From: Serendipita indica DSM 11827
Taxonomy: Eukaryota; Basidiomycota; Agaricomycetes; Sebacinales; Serendipitaceae
Length of the DNA: 64,000 nt
NCBI GenBank assembly: GCA_910890315.1
Contig: CAJVGD010000042.1
Location: 1,488,001 to 1,552,000, forward strand
Direction: 5' to 3'
Shown here: positions 11,778-24,454 of the stretch, piece by piece
Numbering within the stretch: the stretch's first letter is position 1
How the letters are laid out: the number at the start of each line of letters is the position of its first letter
The notes under the pieces: model-generated
Database searches by the model: none
Told to the model about the DNA's origin: nothing
What the model saw: the letters and a program-made list of their open reading frames with translations, nothing else
Position numbers and translations under genes: made by a program

Positions 11778-14066
11778 TATGGGGATTTTCCCAGTTAGAT
11801 CCCGATGGACGATAAACTGGGCAAGTCCAAGGGGAAAAAAGCACCAACCCAAAGCCGACACCCGGGGTTATATACAGGCGCTGGAGCGATTAGAGGACAG
11901 AATTGCCCTGAAAGGAATGAGCGTGATCCGCAAAAAGCTAGGTCGTCAAGTGACAAGTTTGCCAGCCCAGGTCGCGTCGGCGGAGAGAGACGGCGATAGG
12001 GGTAGGTGGTGGAGTTGAGATTATCTATTCGGAGATAAAAAGAATAAACAGAGGCGACATCAGCCAGCGTCATCATCAAACAATTTGGAGGAAAATGCTC
12101 ACGACAGCCGTGACTATTGAGCGGCGGAGTCGAGCTCCAGCGAGAATGGCGGGCGGAGGAAACAAGCGGCGGCGAGTAAAGTCTGGGACTCGAGATGGAT
12201 TAGTATCAACGTCGAAAAGCTCAAAGCTGGTCTTCGAAAACGCGTTCCATGGCGCACTCAATCGGTTGTCTTTGGGATGAAACACGATCAAAGAGCAAAG
12301 AAAACTTGGGCAGCGACGACGGAAGACACGCTTGCCGACCCTTGTAGCGCCAGCCCCTGATCGTAACGCACGAGGTGGTGGCTGCAGAGGACGTGTGAGA
12401 TGGGATTTCTAGATGTTGGGCAGACAAACCCTCGTAAGGAAACACTGTTCCAGCCGTCGTCGGTCCGCGCGATTATCGGGGGCCCCCGAGATCCAAACCA
12501 CAGATGGGCACGCACGCCCGAGGGTTTCTGATGCCTTTGATGTAACCGAAATGAAGTTGGGCTCGAAGGCAGAAGCCAACTTCAAGAACGTTGCCAACAT
12601 CCCTCTTCCAAAGTTAATCGTCTGCAACCCAAAGCTCATCAGGATCAAGCTCATCAAACCCTGCATGGTTACCTGTACTCGATTCGAATCTGCCAGTCAG
12701 CACAAGAATCTATACGACTCTATGTCGGCAGTCAAGGCCGGTGCAATATCATAATTGTTTGAATGAATGCGTGTCCAGCCCACATCTCCGAGGGATGCTT
12801 TACTTCGAGCCCAGTTCTTCCCTCGTCGAGTCTGCAATGCAGCAATCTCCTCGTGCTTGACCAACAGAAACAATAATTGTAGCAATCAAAGTTGTCCACA
12901 ATGCGAGGAGGATGGCAGAGTACGTGCTCTTGATGGCAACGACCATGGATGTTAATACTCCCCGAGGGCGAAATGGGTGCAACTATGACCTCTGGCTCAG
13001 CTGCCTTTTTATGTTCGAGCAATATCATACGAGGGACACCCAATTGTCGTCAAATTAATCACTAGCTGCCCATTCTCCCTCGCTTCCCATGATCTGGACC
13101 AAGAACATACCCTTTGTCGATGACCATACATCTCCAACCGATACGAATTTACTTTTTGCCTCAGAGCGGTCTATCGTCGTCGCTCGATGCACGCAGAGCC
13201 ACTCATCGACAGGATTAGCCTATTCTCCCGTACGGATCGGCAACAAGAGGCTGGACGTCTCGTATCAACATCAGATCTTGTAGGTCAGATAATGGACGTG
13301 ATTTTCTCGCTTAAACCATATGGGCTGTGCGTACTTCCGTGAATCAAACTCATCTCTCTCAGGACTACGATAGCATCTCGAGAAGTATATAGACTTTCGA
13401 TAGTCACAAGGCTTATATGAGAGTTTGGAAGCTTCAGTACAACGACAACCTCACAAATGGATATCCTCCACCTCGAATGGCTTCGCGCAGGGCAAGTTGT
13501 GGACAACAAGTGAGCACCGCCAGAAGTCCTAGACATCGAAGCTCGAAGAGGAAGTGTATGCTGATGTCCTCCTCTTATTCCAAAATGTTGATTCTCCTAA
13601 GCCATCGGTCCCGCTTAAACGCTCCTAACACGAGGCAAATTTATCAAGTCAACCGCATTTCAGCGCCTCAAACTGTGATTATAGACGGGATTTTTGAGCC
13701 CATTGGGGCCAACGCCCATCTTCAGGCCCAGAGGCGAACACCGACCCAGCCACGAGTTGGGCTTCCCTTTGTTCCAACCTGGAAACGACCTGGATACCAA
13801 AATCATTCCAGAGGCGAGGAGTATTCGTCCGCCAACCCCCCCACGTGTACTGCTCGCCCTCCAAACCGCGGCCACTTGCCCGTTTCGCCAGAGGTTCATT
13901 GACCCTGTTCATCCGCCATTCCTCCATTCAATTGAGGTGGATCACTCGGCACCCATACTGCTTAGCCGGGGCTCCCTAAAAGGCAGCTTTGTGAGAGGGA
14001 GCTGAGACTCTTCGTGCTGCCCCCTTCACACCTCTTCACGACTCCTTACGACCTCCATTCGCAACT
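11778..14066. other. Gene-poor stretch of 2.3 kb
   Basis: No gene could be supported. A minus-strand patch at 12400-12955 shows coding-like pieces: a hydrophobic stretch beginning MVVAIKSTYSAILLALWTTL, then SLGDVGWTRIHSNNYD, then MSLILMSFGLQTINFGRG. They lie in different frames and no consistent splicing joins them. This could be a small decayed membrane-protein gene or chance. The stretch 13417-13902 has one open frame without any domain. Confidence 0.45.
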
Positions 14067-15076
14067 ATGATATTTACTTTTCTTTCCTTAATCTTTATGG
14101 TCCTACTTAGCTGCCACGCAACCGGCGTCGGAATGGGCACGCAAACGTCCACGCAGTCAGTCTCCATTATAGTTGGCTCTCGCTGCTCGCAGGCTCCAGA
14201 CTGACGCCTCATATGAAGCCCTCAAGGACTTGCAAGCACAGTCGAGCAATCAGATCCTACCACGTCCCCGTCAACCTTTATTCCCCAGGTCGGCTCAACG
14301 TTCATTTCTTCGCCACGCCCGTTGACGCTATTTCACAGGATCTCACTAACCGTCCCCTTGGTATTGCTCGTCGCGAACTAATTGGCCAAGAAATGGCGAC
14401 AAACGACATGCAGCGCGCTCGCCTCCTCTCGGCAATTTTTGGGAGCGTCGCCGTCTTTGCACTCTTGCTGCTCGTACTGTTGGTCATCAATCGCGACAGA
14501 ATACGCAGGCTGCAAATGCCCGTCACCAACGAGGCGCTTCAGGTCTCAATGGAGCGTTCAGTCTCCGTAACGCGGGATTCTGTGCTACCAGGGAGGAAAC
14601 CAAACATGTTTCAAATCCGTAAGTGTCGTTTCTCAATCTGTTGACTCTCTGTATATGGGCTCATTCATGATCACCCAGCGGTACGCATCACGGGAAGTGC
14701 CAGGAGAGAAATGAGAAACGAAAATGCACGATCAATTGTTCTCCCTATTCACGACGTTCCCCCAGCGCTCCTCCGAGCCCCTGAGGGTACCAGAAGCCTA
14801 ACAACCCCACGCACGCCGCCGGGTATCTACGTCCCTATCACACCTCGCATAACACGTTCATTATCGACTCGTTTGGTCCTCTCGACCGACAGAGCTGTGC
14901 CCAACGACCCTAGAGGTAAGAACGTTACGGAGACGGGCGTCATTGTCATCCATCCTCCTCGTCCACCACGTCGCCCACGCGCTCCGTCTCCACCCCCGAC
15001 ATACGCACAGTCCACAAACTCTTCGCCGACGGTGGAGATGTCGACAGTTCCCTACGGCCTCCCCCGCTATCACTAA
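14067..15076 (+). CDS. Predicted secreted/type I membrane protein, unknown
   Basis: I do not recognise a family. An ATG at 14067 opens a typical signal peptide (MIFTFLSLIFMVLLSCHATG). Downstream, a membrane helix (LLSAIFGSVAVFALLLLVLL) is followed by a basic stop-transfer (VINRDRIRRL). The last exon, from about 14680, is Pro/Arg-rich with PPRPPRRPRAPSPPPTY, possible SH3/WW-binding sequence, and ends GLPRYH. A GT-AG intron fits near 14621-14679. The junctions between 14150 and 14340 are unresolved because the signal-peptide frame and the membrane-helix frame differ. The architecture (signal, short outer part, one helix, proline-rich tail) is common in small Agaricomycete surface proteins. Confidence 0.5.
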
Positions 15077-15338
15077 GTGACACTAGACCTGATGACCTTT
15101 ACGACTCTTCATGACCTTTACGACCTGATATGATAGACCTATAGAAGCACGTGCTCCTCCTGTCCTAGAATCTGTAGATCACTGACTTTCGTTCTGCTAC
15201 CCTCTCGAGATGTTGAAAATGAGATAGTTGGTTCTTCGTTCAGACATTGATAGGTTGCGAAGCTACCATTAGTCTCTCTAAGGGAATCTCATGCATACTT
15301 GTATCCTACAAGAGATGAGCTAGTCACCCCAAACAAGC

Positions 15339-16475
15339 TTAACAAGTGAAAACAGCTACGGAGAGCGTCAGCGCATGTCGAGTTCGTAAAGATTGACACT
15401 AACATGGACCTGGGATGGTGTACGTCGTCTGCCCGTTGTAGAGATTGTACGTGATGCCTGGATCGGTGGATTTATAGGCACCTGGGAATGAGACAGTGTT
15501 CGTAGGCGTCTTAGAACCGCCTCCAGTCACGTTGAGGTTTCCGCACTTCGAGAGTCAGGCCTACGTAAAAGGCTGAACAATTACACACCTCCATGTAGAG
15601 CTGAGCACCTGGATAGCTGCTCGCGGCGTGTAATGCGATAATTTCCCCACGAATGAGATACTGTCCTGCTGGAATGCACTGAGGGGCGTAAGCTGGGCTC
15701 ACTGTGTGCGACCTAAGTAGCTCACAGAGGGGATAGTGACAGTAAGCTTGCCACCATTGGCAATAAGAGTGTCAACTGTACGGTATTAGACTATTTCGAG
15801 GTCGCTAAACAACGACTCACCTGCCCACTTTCCATTGGACAGACCAGCGTGGTAGACTGGCATACTCAGTTAGAGGTGGGTCCGTAAGTTATATTAACTC
15901 ACTCTTGAACCAGCCAGATGCTGCAAAGCGGCGTCAGCAAATTGCAAGGTCGTAGGAGTTTTACATACTTGGCGGCGTTCCTGTTGCCGCATTGCTTACT
16001 TTTGCCATATAGACCTGTTGTATTGATTAAACAGATAGAATGTCGTTTAGTAGGCTACCCACCATGATGGGTCCCTTGTGGGAGGCATCGATCACGTCGT
16101 TGGAACCAGAGGTGAGAGTGTGACCCCAACGGAGAGTTATCTTCGAACCCGCAGCGATACTACAGACATTGGTCGACACGGTATCCAAGGTGTTTGGCGA
16201 TCCATTACACGTCATGGAGGAAGAAGTTACATCTGAACGACCTGAGTTTGGCAAGGTGACGGCGTCGAAGCGACAAACCAGTGATGGGCCCATCGTAGCT
16301 GGGTAACTAATGCCTGTCAGCTACTAAAATCGTGTGCCATACATGTTTCACGTACCCTCAGACAGTTGTGAAGACCGAAAGAGGTGCCTGCGCTGTTGTA
16401 AAGTTCATTGAGAATGGTATGGCCGGAGACGGCAGCAGCGGCGGCAACGAGGGAACCAATAGTAGCGTATTTCAT
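15339..16475 (-). CDS. AA9 lytic polysaccharide monooxygenase
   Basis: A secreted copper enzyme that cleaves cellulose or related glucans oxidatively. The signal peptide ([18 protein letters not shown]) ends just before His-1 of the mature protein (HTILNEL), which forms half of the copper histidine brace. The second brace His is in [12 protein letters not shown]. The conserved C-terminal part includes [19 protein letters not shown] and QLYMEC, with the axial Tyr and the usual Gln/His pair. Disulfide cysteines are present (HNCLR, SMTCNG, TNVCSI). Introns are numerous. An unspliced read would stop at 15401; a donor at GTTAGTG joins to an exon ending SVFTC and a stop at 15339, restoring the usual IPGP-x-VF end. 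There is no carbohydrate-binding module. A TATA box lies about 50 bp upstream. Confidence 0.9.
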
Positions 16476-19260
16476 AGTGAGACGTAGATAATGGTGGCCA
16501 GTCTTCCGAGTCCTCTGGTCACACTACTTATACCTCCTCAATCTGCGGCCAGTTCGATTTATACCGATAACTGCACGTATATGAGCCGCACGGTGAAGTT
16601 TCTGTACCAAATCGGTCCGTTAGTTGGAGCTAATAACTGATCCCGAAGTAGGGATTGGACAAACTTCTGTTCGGGCGGCCAACATCCGCTGGGAGAATCT
16701 CGGGCGGGTGAGAGGTCGCTCCATTAGCGCTGGATACCGGAAATATCTGAGCTATGAAGTCTTCGAGAAGAGAGCCTACCACGCTTCGCATACCACCCCC
16801 CCCCGAATCGGCTGCGATGCCTGTGGACACGCATCCATAGTGGCGGAGTAACTATAATGGACTTTGAGACCTGAAGGAATAGCGAAAGCGGGGAGAAAGG
16901 GGAAGAGTCGGAATGTGAGCACGGACTTCTCACCTACTGGACCGTCTTAAATATACTCATACATTATGTGACCCTAAGAATCTTGATGGAAGCATTAGTA
17001 GGTCCGTATCGCCCCGTGGAAAGGCTTTAGTAAGTGGCTCTCTTTGGAGGCGACAAAGTGCATTCAAAGATGAATAATAGCGATCTTAAATCTTCTTTTG
17101 ATTGCTTGAGAATATACGTTATCCACATGAGAATTTCCAGAGAGTCGAAATTGAATCCAAGATTGTAAGATCGAAGCCTTGCCATCACTGAATCTCTTGA
17201 AGAAGGCAAAAATGCATGATTTGGCTTGAGGAAACTCTGGTGCACCTTCTCTCGAAGGGTAATGGACACACATGTTACCCCGCTTGGCCGTTACTGGCGA
17301 GAAGCGAGGCCAACTTGAGTCCATAGATTGTTGAAAATTTCCTGGAAGCAATCTATACGAGCTGAAATTCCGGATATTGATGAGCAGGTTTGGTAAGGGT
17401 CAAAAAGGCTCGACCCCAACTTTGACTTCCTCCTCGGCCCACATTAATGTGCAGACGCGGTCTAAGGGGCAATATTTGATCTTCAAGTCGCACCAGGGCG
17501 TAGCATTAGACTTGCCAACGCCTCCGTTTTGTCCTGCAGCGTTGCTCTAATGCATGCGGCACGGACCAAGATAGCATCTAGCCATCCAGAATATAGTTGT
17601 ATGGCCGATGGCCTCTAGATGAAGAGTATCAGAAGACATAAAGCCCGGTGGTTGGCTCTCTGCTGTGTTTGTAGATGGATTGTCCAGCCCAATGGCTCGT
17701 CCTGATGTTTGGCGTTCGACGGCTATGCCGAGCCGGAACCATAGAGCGCAAAAAAATTCCTCACAAACCCCACAGATGCGGGATGTTTCTAGAGGTAACA
17801 TTCGATTATGAACGAATGGCTCGACCACCCAACCAGCTCTCGACAACCCAGATGTACTTCTCCCCACGTGCATGCTACATTCTGGATGACGGCTAACTTC
17901 GACCTATTCTATGGTTTGAATGATTAGCCGGAACGTAGTGCCTATGGGGAGCCGGTTCTAGATCGACGCCAGGGGGTTTTTCGACTTGTGCAATTTCTGC
18001 ACCAACAAATGTGCCCTTGAAGGAGTGTCACATTTTCTCATAGCCAGGATAGTGTCTTTGTGGCCACTTCCATCCGTTATCTGCGAAGCGGTCGTCTCGA
18101 CAAGCAAGACTGATCTTCTCTCGAAATGAATATTCCAAAATTCTATCAGGGCTGCGCTCCTCCTCCAGAGGGTAAGCACCGTCTGAAGACAATCAAGGTC
18201 ATAGTCGCGGTCAAGGTGTGTCTAGCGAGGCACCAGCGGCACGGTTTATCAAGGTCGGTGCAGGACTAGTGGCCGGACAGATCTGATCGATCCATGATTG
18301 CAAATGGTCGCGCGCTCCCCCAATTACTGGACCCTTCCAGCGCCAGAAGTCACGAGGCGGGCCTATCCAGAACGCGAAAGTGCGCTATGTCTGAACGGGC
18401 AAGCTATCGTCGGCCCCCTTGATCCTGGGTCGAGCCAGGGAAGTGAAGCGACTTGCCTCTTCTGCCGTCTTCCGTCCCTTTTACTGGGCTCTCGATACCT
18501 AGTGGATCACGGGTCATGTTAGCTCAACGTGAGAGCGTTTCAAACTTCCAATGGTTGTAGAGAGTGAGTTGATACTCGAGCTTCTACCGGGAACCCAACA
18601 CTTTTGGCAAAGTCTTATGTGCGACAGGTCACATCCCTGAGAGACATTCCTTCACTTTTCGTTGCTGGAAGGCGATCTTGCCTAATCTGTGTAGGGGCCT
18701 GACCCTCCTTGTTTCGGCCCCTGACCCTATATAGGTAACGGGTCCTCGACTTAAAGCATACCAAATAGTACGACAAACAGGATCACCCGAGGAGGTGCTC
18801 GCTCGCTGCATGACAGCTGCTGGGATCGACACGAAAAGGCCCAATATGGTGTGGAGGTCAAGATACTTAAGTGACAACCAAATACTGGACAAGTGGGAGA
18901 ATTGGACAACACTGCCTTATGTAGGCATTCCTGAAAACTCACATGTCAGGACACAGCATGGCGAGGATTGTGCGTCGCCTCCCTCTTTCGATGGATACCG
19001 GAAGATCGATACTTAGCTCCGGGATTTACGCCAATTGCCTTACGAACACCAATTCAGATGTAGGTAGATACATGCCCATCATGTGTGTGGTCCCCACCAA
19101 GATCTTCCTCCCTTGCCTGTTCGCCCGATAGCAGCCGGCTCTCGCAAGTTAGCTCGAAACTTATTCATCACCGCCGCCGCCAAAAAGAAGCAGCCACCAC
19201 GGCATCCCGCTGTGACTAGAAATGATTGAGCAAGGGGACGAAAACACGGATAGACGGGGC
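16476..19260. other. Gene-poor stretch of 2.8 kb
   Basis: I found no intact gene. It holds the AA9 promoter and then about 2.5 kb in which the minus strand has several short open frames (17027-17269, 17547-17873, 17958-18179). They have coding-like amino-acid composition but no recognisable domain and are separated by stops. They could be the remains of one decayed gene. No terminal repeats or transposase-like sequence were seen. Confidence 0.45.
16525..16532 (-). promoter_or_regulatory. TATA box of the AA9 gene
   Basis: TATAAGTA on the minus strand lies 50 bp upstream of the AA9 ATG, a fitting position for a strongly regulated secreted enzyme gene with a short leader. Confidence 0.5.
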
Positions 19261-20665
19261 TTACTTTTCGCTATGACGAGAAAAGTAATCTACGTCGACG
19301 TCGAGACTCAGAGCGAGGACTAACTGTCATTCGGGTGTCAGTTGCAGGGGTGGCCTATGGGTTTAGCCGACTCACCGCTCGTTCATCCATCGTCAACTGC
19401 CTCGATCCTGGTGGTGCACGGGCACCCGGTATTTCAGGGTTGAGGGGTGTTGGAGTGAAACGGACAGTATATTGACCTAAAAAAGAGTTGGCCATCAGCC
19501 CCGCTTGTATTCTTAAACATTACCTGTATCCGTAAATAGCTTCATGTGGGCCCAATGTCACCAATTTCCGCTCTGGAAACCAATAAAAGGGCTTACCTCG
19601 CGTCCCCATCCTCGGAAACCACGTTCAACGCTCGCAATCTCATCACCACGCCGGTCGCGGAGTGTAAAATGCCAGGAGAAGAGACCTTCGTCGATACGCG
19701 CAAATTGGGTAAAGTGGTGGTCGGATGTCTCTGTCTCACGCGCCGAGTGCTCGTTGCCTTCTTTACGCATGAAGAGGTCGTACTTGCGTCGCCAAGGATG
19801 CCATATCTGCTGTACCTCTCCAAAAGTTTCCAGAGCCTCGTCCGAAGTGTCGAATGGACGTCGTTGTGCATACATGCGTGAGTTGATGAATTGGAACGGC
19901 CGTCGGACCTGGTTGGGATGTTGTTTGCACATGAACCCAGAATTTAGATGAAAACTTACCCATAGGAGTGGAAATCCTTGCGTATCCATAACTAATGCTC
20001 GGACAGGGCGGTGGGTTCGCATCAACTGTCGGCCAATATTCCACAGCAGGCTTCGTTGTTGCTCCGCTATACTGTTTATATTACTTAATATCTCCGAGGA
20101 AGTGTGTGTGATTTGCTTACAATCCGACATGCTCCCCGTTCTGGTTCACTGGCAAATTATCAAAGTCAGGAAATTTCGCCTCGGTCTCGAGTACGCACTG
20201 ATAGCATATCTATTCGCCTGCTCGTAGCCAAGGAAGATGTTGAGCATCTCAATTTGACTGTGCATTGGGCTTGGTGAGTAACATTGGCTGACCATGTTAC
20301 AACGTCAAGGCGCACCGCGTTACTATAAGCGTATCGTGAGATAAGAGTTTGCGTAGTCCTTCTTGCACATATTCGGACGTTGCTTCCATATTGGCATCTG
20401 CGTCAGGAAAGATGCCATTCCAGGTATTTTCGTTGGCAAGCGCAGGAGGTGTGATAGGAGGTTCTTCTACTGGCTTCCTGGGCTTCTTTGATGCGGGAGG
20501 AGGCTTGAGTGAGCGGAATAGCCGCCCTCGGGATTCTACGAAAGATGTTAGGACCATTGTCGGGCGACAGGCTGTGAACTGACGGGTGTTATAGAGACAT
20601 GTTTGAACAAGAAACGCCTGTGGTCTAAATGGACCTCTAACTACGCCATGGCGAATGGCTTGCAT
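19261..20665 (-). CDS. AIM25: Phospholipid scramblase family protein (AIM25-like)
   Basis: Members of this family are beta-barrel, membrane-associated lipid scramblases; fungal AIM25 proteins are linked to mitochondria. The ATG at 20665 gives an Arg-rich, acid-poor N-terminus (MQAIRHGVVRGPFRPQAFLV), which looks like a mitochondrial targeting sequence. Family landmarks follow in order: IEMLNIFLGYEQANRYAI, RQLMRTHRPVRALVMDTQG, RRPFQFINSRMYA, EVQQIWHPWRRKYDLFM, FSWHFTLRDRRGDEIASV and a last exon with QYTVRFTPTP then LDVDVDYFSRHSEK. At least five short introns are needed. The order and spacing match the whole family length, so the gene looks intact. Confidence 0.85.
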
Positions 20666-20835
20666 ATGGGATTGCGCGTATCCACGGCGTGGTCGAGGTT
20701 CAAGTTCTCAGCAAATAAATTACGAGCATTTGGAAGTGACATAGATTTAACAGTAATCGTGACATGGAACCATAATAAATGTTAGACATATGAGCGAGCT
20801 CCTAAAGGAAGTCGTGCCAGTGGCATGGGAGAGGT

Positions 20836-21287
20836 TTACTTCTTGCCAGACCTAGAAAATAATGATCAGAATAGAAAGGAACCCTATATAACGGGTCCTA
20901 CTTCTTAATGCCTCCTCCACCCATGGGTCCCGCTGATGGTGAAGGCGATCAATATCGACCTGAAGAAAGAGAGAGATGGTCACTTACACTGCTGGGCTCT
21001 GTAGAAACTTGGTCAGTGATCGGTAGAAGCAAACAATAAAGATGCGGACCGTTGCTGAGCGGCTTTGAGCTCTGCTGCCTCCTTCTTGAGCTTTGCCTTG
21101 TGCGCGGCATCATCTTCATCATCCTTTACGCGCCTTTAGGTATCGCTTTCAAGTGTATATGAGCATGCGAACCTCTCTCTTTTCCTTCTTTGGCGCCTTC
21201 AACATGGTCAATCGCCGCACCCATCTGACAGAGAGAGAATGGACGGACCTTGAGAGGCTTGAGCTTTCCTCCTTGGCGTCCAGACAT
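20836..21287 (-). CDS. TMA7: Translation machinery-associated protein 7
   Basis: A small, highly conserved ribosome-associated protein of about 64 residues. The ATG at 21287 gives MSGRQGGKLKPLK; the next exon supplies APKKEKRE, then DEDDAAHKAKLKKEAAELKA, then GPMGGGG. An apparent stop after GGIKK at 20898 is intronic: a 50-nt GT-AG intron (20852-20901) joins ATTAAGAA to GTCTGGCAAGAAGTAA, giving the canonical ending GIKKSGKK. Four exons therefore encode a protein of family-standard length. An annotation that reads through would truncate the last three residues. The gene is on the same strand as the scramblase and is only 170 bp from it. Confidence 0.92.
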
Positions 21288-21534
21288 CTTATCGAATATC
21301 CTTGACGATACGGCGCGGTCCAAGCTGCACTAACCACCTGCCAACACCATCATTCCACCGAAAACCGCAGCTTGAATAGATTCATCGAAAACCGACAATA
21401 AACTCGGTCTGATTCTGAATGGCGGCCCATCTTCCCGATGCCCACGCTGACCTCGTCTACGGTGCACTGCCTTGGCGAGCCGCTGGCCCGGCTTGCTCTC
21501 TGCTTCATCCGTCGAAGAAAAGCAGAGATCAGCC

Positions 21535-23032
21535 ATGGATCTATTTTATGGAATATTTCTAATTCTCGGCTTAGCAGCCACCGTCAGCGCGCAGACGGTC
21601 CGTCTAATCTTATCCTGTTGCACCAACTCGACCTGACTGCGCCTTGCTAGTCAAATGCTACATGTCTCGCTACATGGTCATGGGTATGGCCTACTTCTTG
21701 ATCTTCTCTCCACGCTTTACTTATTCGTTTGCCGTCGTAGACGATCAACTCTCGACAGCAGACGCCTTGCCTCGGTATGGCATATTACCCTACACAATGG
21801 TCTAGGATTCACCCCCTCCAGTTGCTGCATACTTGATTGCTCCCTGCGCAAATAACCGTGAGTAAGCTTTATGGCCAGTTCTGAGTTGACCACTGACTTT
21901 TGCCGCTTACTTCAGAATGGAACGTCCCTGCATTAGGAGAGGGGCAGTGCGTACAATGTAGTCCGCCCTTTCTTATTCTCTGACATGCAGATATTAGATA
22001 TTACCAACCACCTCCAGCTGCATCAGCGAACGCTTGTCAATGTTCTTCGGTTGTATACCAACTGATGAGTGCATGTGGCTCGTGTCAGGGGCAAGATATT
22101 GTGGCCTGGTCGACGTGGATACGCAATTGCTCAGCTTCAGTCACTACGATGGCCGCATACCCAAGAGAAGTGCCTTCAGGGACCGCAATTCCTGCTTGGG
22201 CATTCTTGAACATTACGGTATTGGACCGCTTCACTGCTGGGGCTGCTCAAGCCTTAGTCGGACAGCCGGATTTGACCATTGGAACGCCACAGAGTACTAT
22301 ATCCAGCTCCCAAACGACCTCGAGCGGATCGCCCACAACGCAACCTTCGTCATCATCGTCTACTGAATCAAGTACTCCTACCTCTTCACAACCACAGCCG
22401 TCTAGTAAGGACGACACACCGGCCATTGTGGGTGGTGTCGTTGGGGGCGTTGTCGGCCTTGGGCTCATCGTCTGCCTCTTCATCTTCCTCATGAAGCATA
22501 ATCAAACTATCAAAGCGAAGAAACGTGCACCGTCTGCCGAGTTTACCAAAATGATGCCTCCAGGCAGCCCAGTGCCTGCAAACTTTGACACTGCGGCGGT
22601 TGGATTCAGAAGTGGAACGACTTCTCCGCTCATGGGTCATGGACTAAACGACAGCAGCGGGAGTGGATACCCGATGGGCAATGTCTATCATTCCAATACC
22701 ACTGTCGGGGCGTCGCTCGGAGGTTCGCCATGGTCGCCCCCTCCCGTAGGCCACACACCAGCGCCGAATGCTGCGCCCTATCCAAACGTGTTTACGCCGG
22801 CACCTCAGAGTGTCTCGCCACGGCTAAATCATCTCAATTATACACCACCGCCTGGTAGCATGATGAGCGGGTATGTTTCACTCATTCTTCGGAGAATCTG
22901 TCTGACTGTCGCCGCAGGGTATCCTCTCCTTACCCAAATAGTCTCGCTGGGAGTGCCTCACACGGTCAGCCATTCCAAATACCGTATGGGGGGAATGGCC
23001 CGCACGGAGCGGGTGTTGCACCTGAGATGTGA
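21535..23032 (+). CDS. Cys-rich type I membrane protein, unknown function
   Basis: A common but uncharacterised Agaricomycete surface-protein layout. The ATG at 21535 gives a signal peptide (MDLFYGIFLILGLAATVSAQ). Several small exons follow: SNATCLATWSW, TINSRQQTPCL, VAAYLIAPCANN, WNVPALGEGQ, then PPPAASANACQCSSVVYQLM with SACGSCQGQDIVAWSTWI. The cysteines probably form a disulfide-bonded outer domain. A Ser/Thr/Pro stalk precedes a Gly/Val-rich membrane helix (IVGGVVGGVVGLGLIVCLFI) and a basic stop-transfer; the cytosolic tail is Pro/Gly-rich. The last intron (donor at 22871, acceptor at 22917) shifts the frame and gives an end in GAGVAPEM with the stop at 23030-23032; unspliced reading would run on to 23132. 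No binding partner is evident. Confidence 0.75.
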
Positions 23033-23337
23033 AGTAGCCACCCTTTTCTCGTATTGTTTTATTCCTGCTCTCGAATGTAATTTGGAAGGAAACTCTGGCC
23101 CCTTGTTGAGCAATCTCGACCACACATCTTGACTTTCTCACCCTGTCATTGTCGGCGGCTCTCGATCTTTCCATCGGCCGGCATCTTCTTATTTTTCACT
23201 GAATAGGAGTCTGCATGATTTGTTGAATCTGTTCCACTTGGCAGATTGCTGGCAAGGGGCACTCAACAGACGGGAGACAATACCGCCTACGGTCGAGAAG
23301 CACTTCTCACCGAACATATTCATTCGCAGAAGTGGCA

Positions 23338-23342
23338 TATAA
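23338..23342 (+). promoter_or_regulatory. TATA box of first WSC gene
   Basis: CATATAACCGC lies 90 bp before the ATG and is preserved in the duplicate gene (25213-25217), which supports function. Confidence 0.5.
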
Positions 23343-23427
23343 CCGCGCGAATGTCGCGCTGAAAGCTCTCCAAGCCTCCCCCAACGGAACGCTCCCCACA
23401 TTCGTTTTTCTTGTCTCTCGTCGAATC

Positions 23428-24454
23428 ATGCGTCATCTCGCCAGTTCACTCGCTCTGCTATCTACCCTCTATCTCTCCGTCAAGGCAATAGCTGTTCCCG
23501 GAGTCGAACCGACGCCTACGACACCAGTCTATATTACTTCGACACCCCGAGGGCTCGACGCGCGTGCAGAGCCCACGGAAGGATATGGTTACTCCCTCAT
23601 TGGATGCTATGATGAGCTCAACTACCCCGTCCGCGTTCTCAACCACCAAGTACCCTGGGATAAAGTCTCCGTCTCATCCTGCGTCAATGCCTGCTTCAAC
23701 GCGGGACCATACACGGGACTCTTTGGTCCACATTACCTCTTTGCGGGCGTCATCAACGGGGACCAGGTAAGTTTGGCCTATCTCCATTCCTTGCGATTGT
23801 CAGCGGGCGTGAGAACTGAGGATGGAACAGTGCTGGTGCGACAACGTCATGAACGTTAAAGCCGTCAAAGTCGATCAAGGTCGCTGCAATCACCTGTGCG
23901 AAAACGGGCCAAATGAATATTGTGGCGGATCGCGTGAATACCAACTTTACTACAGGAGTATGGACTTTCCTCGAGCTTTATTCGAGATTTCTGATATGTT
24001 TAGGTGATACTGGTCTCAATCCGGTCACCCTCAATCCCGCCAATCCTCCCTCTGTGGGCGCTGGAAGCGGCTACTATGCCTTCAAAGGATGCTGGCCCGA
24101 CAACCCGCATTCTCGTGTCCTCAATGGCCTGTCTTATTCCTCGGAGCACATGACCCCACTCTACTGCGCGCATATCTGTTGGGCCCAGAGATTTATCTAT
24201 TCTGGGGTAGAGTACGGCCGCGAATGCTGGGTAAGGACAACGAACTTGCTGTAAACATTCTAATTGGTTCATATAGTGTGGTAACACTCTGAATGTCGGG
24301 TCGGCCGCTCCCGTTCAAGAATGTACGTCCATCATACCCTTTATTCATAAGCGTCTAACACTATGTAGGTAACCAAGCATGCGAAGGCGATAGCACGTTT
24401 GCTTGCGGTGCGCCAAACTACATCGGCATCTACCAAGGCACTCCCAGGTCATAA
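23428..24454 (+). CDS. Secreted protein with two WSC domains (copy 1)
   Basis: WSC domains are Cys-rich, carbohydrate-associated modules found in fungal wall sensors and secreted proteins. The ATG at 23428 gives a signal peptide (MRHLASSLALLSTLYLSVKA). The first WSC domain begins YSLIGCYDELNYPVRVLNHQ and runs through CVNACFN, CWCDNVM, CNHLCENGP and YCGGSREYQLYY. A linker leads to the second domain, YYAFKGCWPDNPHSRVLNG, CAHICWAQRFIYSGVEYG, ECW, CGNTLN, ACEGDSTFACGAPNYIGIYQ. It ends GTPRS. Introns fit after INGDQ, after YYR and around the later Cys exons. No membrane helix or GPI-like end is seen, so the protein is probably secreted rather than a membrane sensor. It is paralogous with the next gene. 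Confidence 0.88.

Noticed and set aside
12409-12955. Possible small membrane-protein gene on the minus strand
   Set aside because: Coding-like pieces lie in different frames and the introns needed would be under 45 nt or lead to stops.
13417-13902. 161-codon open frame on the plus strand
   Set aside because: No domain, composition like random sequence, overlaps equally long frames on the other strand.
15399-15401. Stop of the AA9 gene without the last intron
   Set aside because: A good donor (GTTAGTG) and acceptor (CCGTAG) give the family-like ending SVFTC instead.
16476-19260. Transposon or LTR remnant in the gene-poor stretch
   Set aside because: No terminal repeats, target-site duplication, or polymerase/transposase motifs could be seen.
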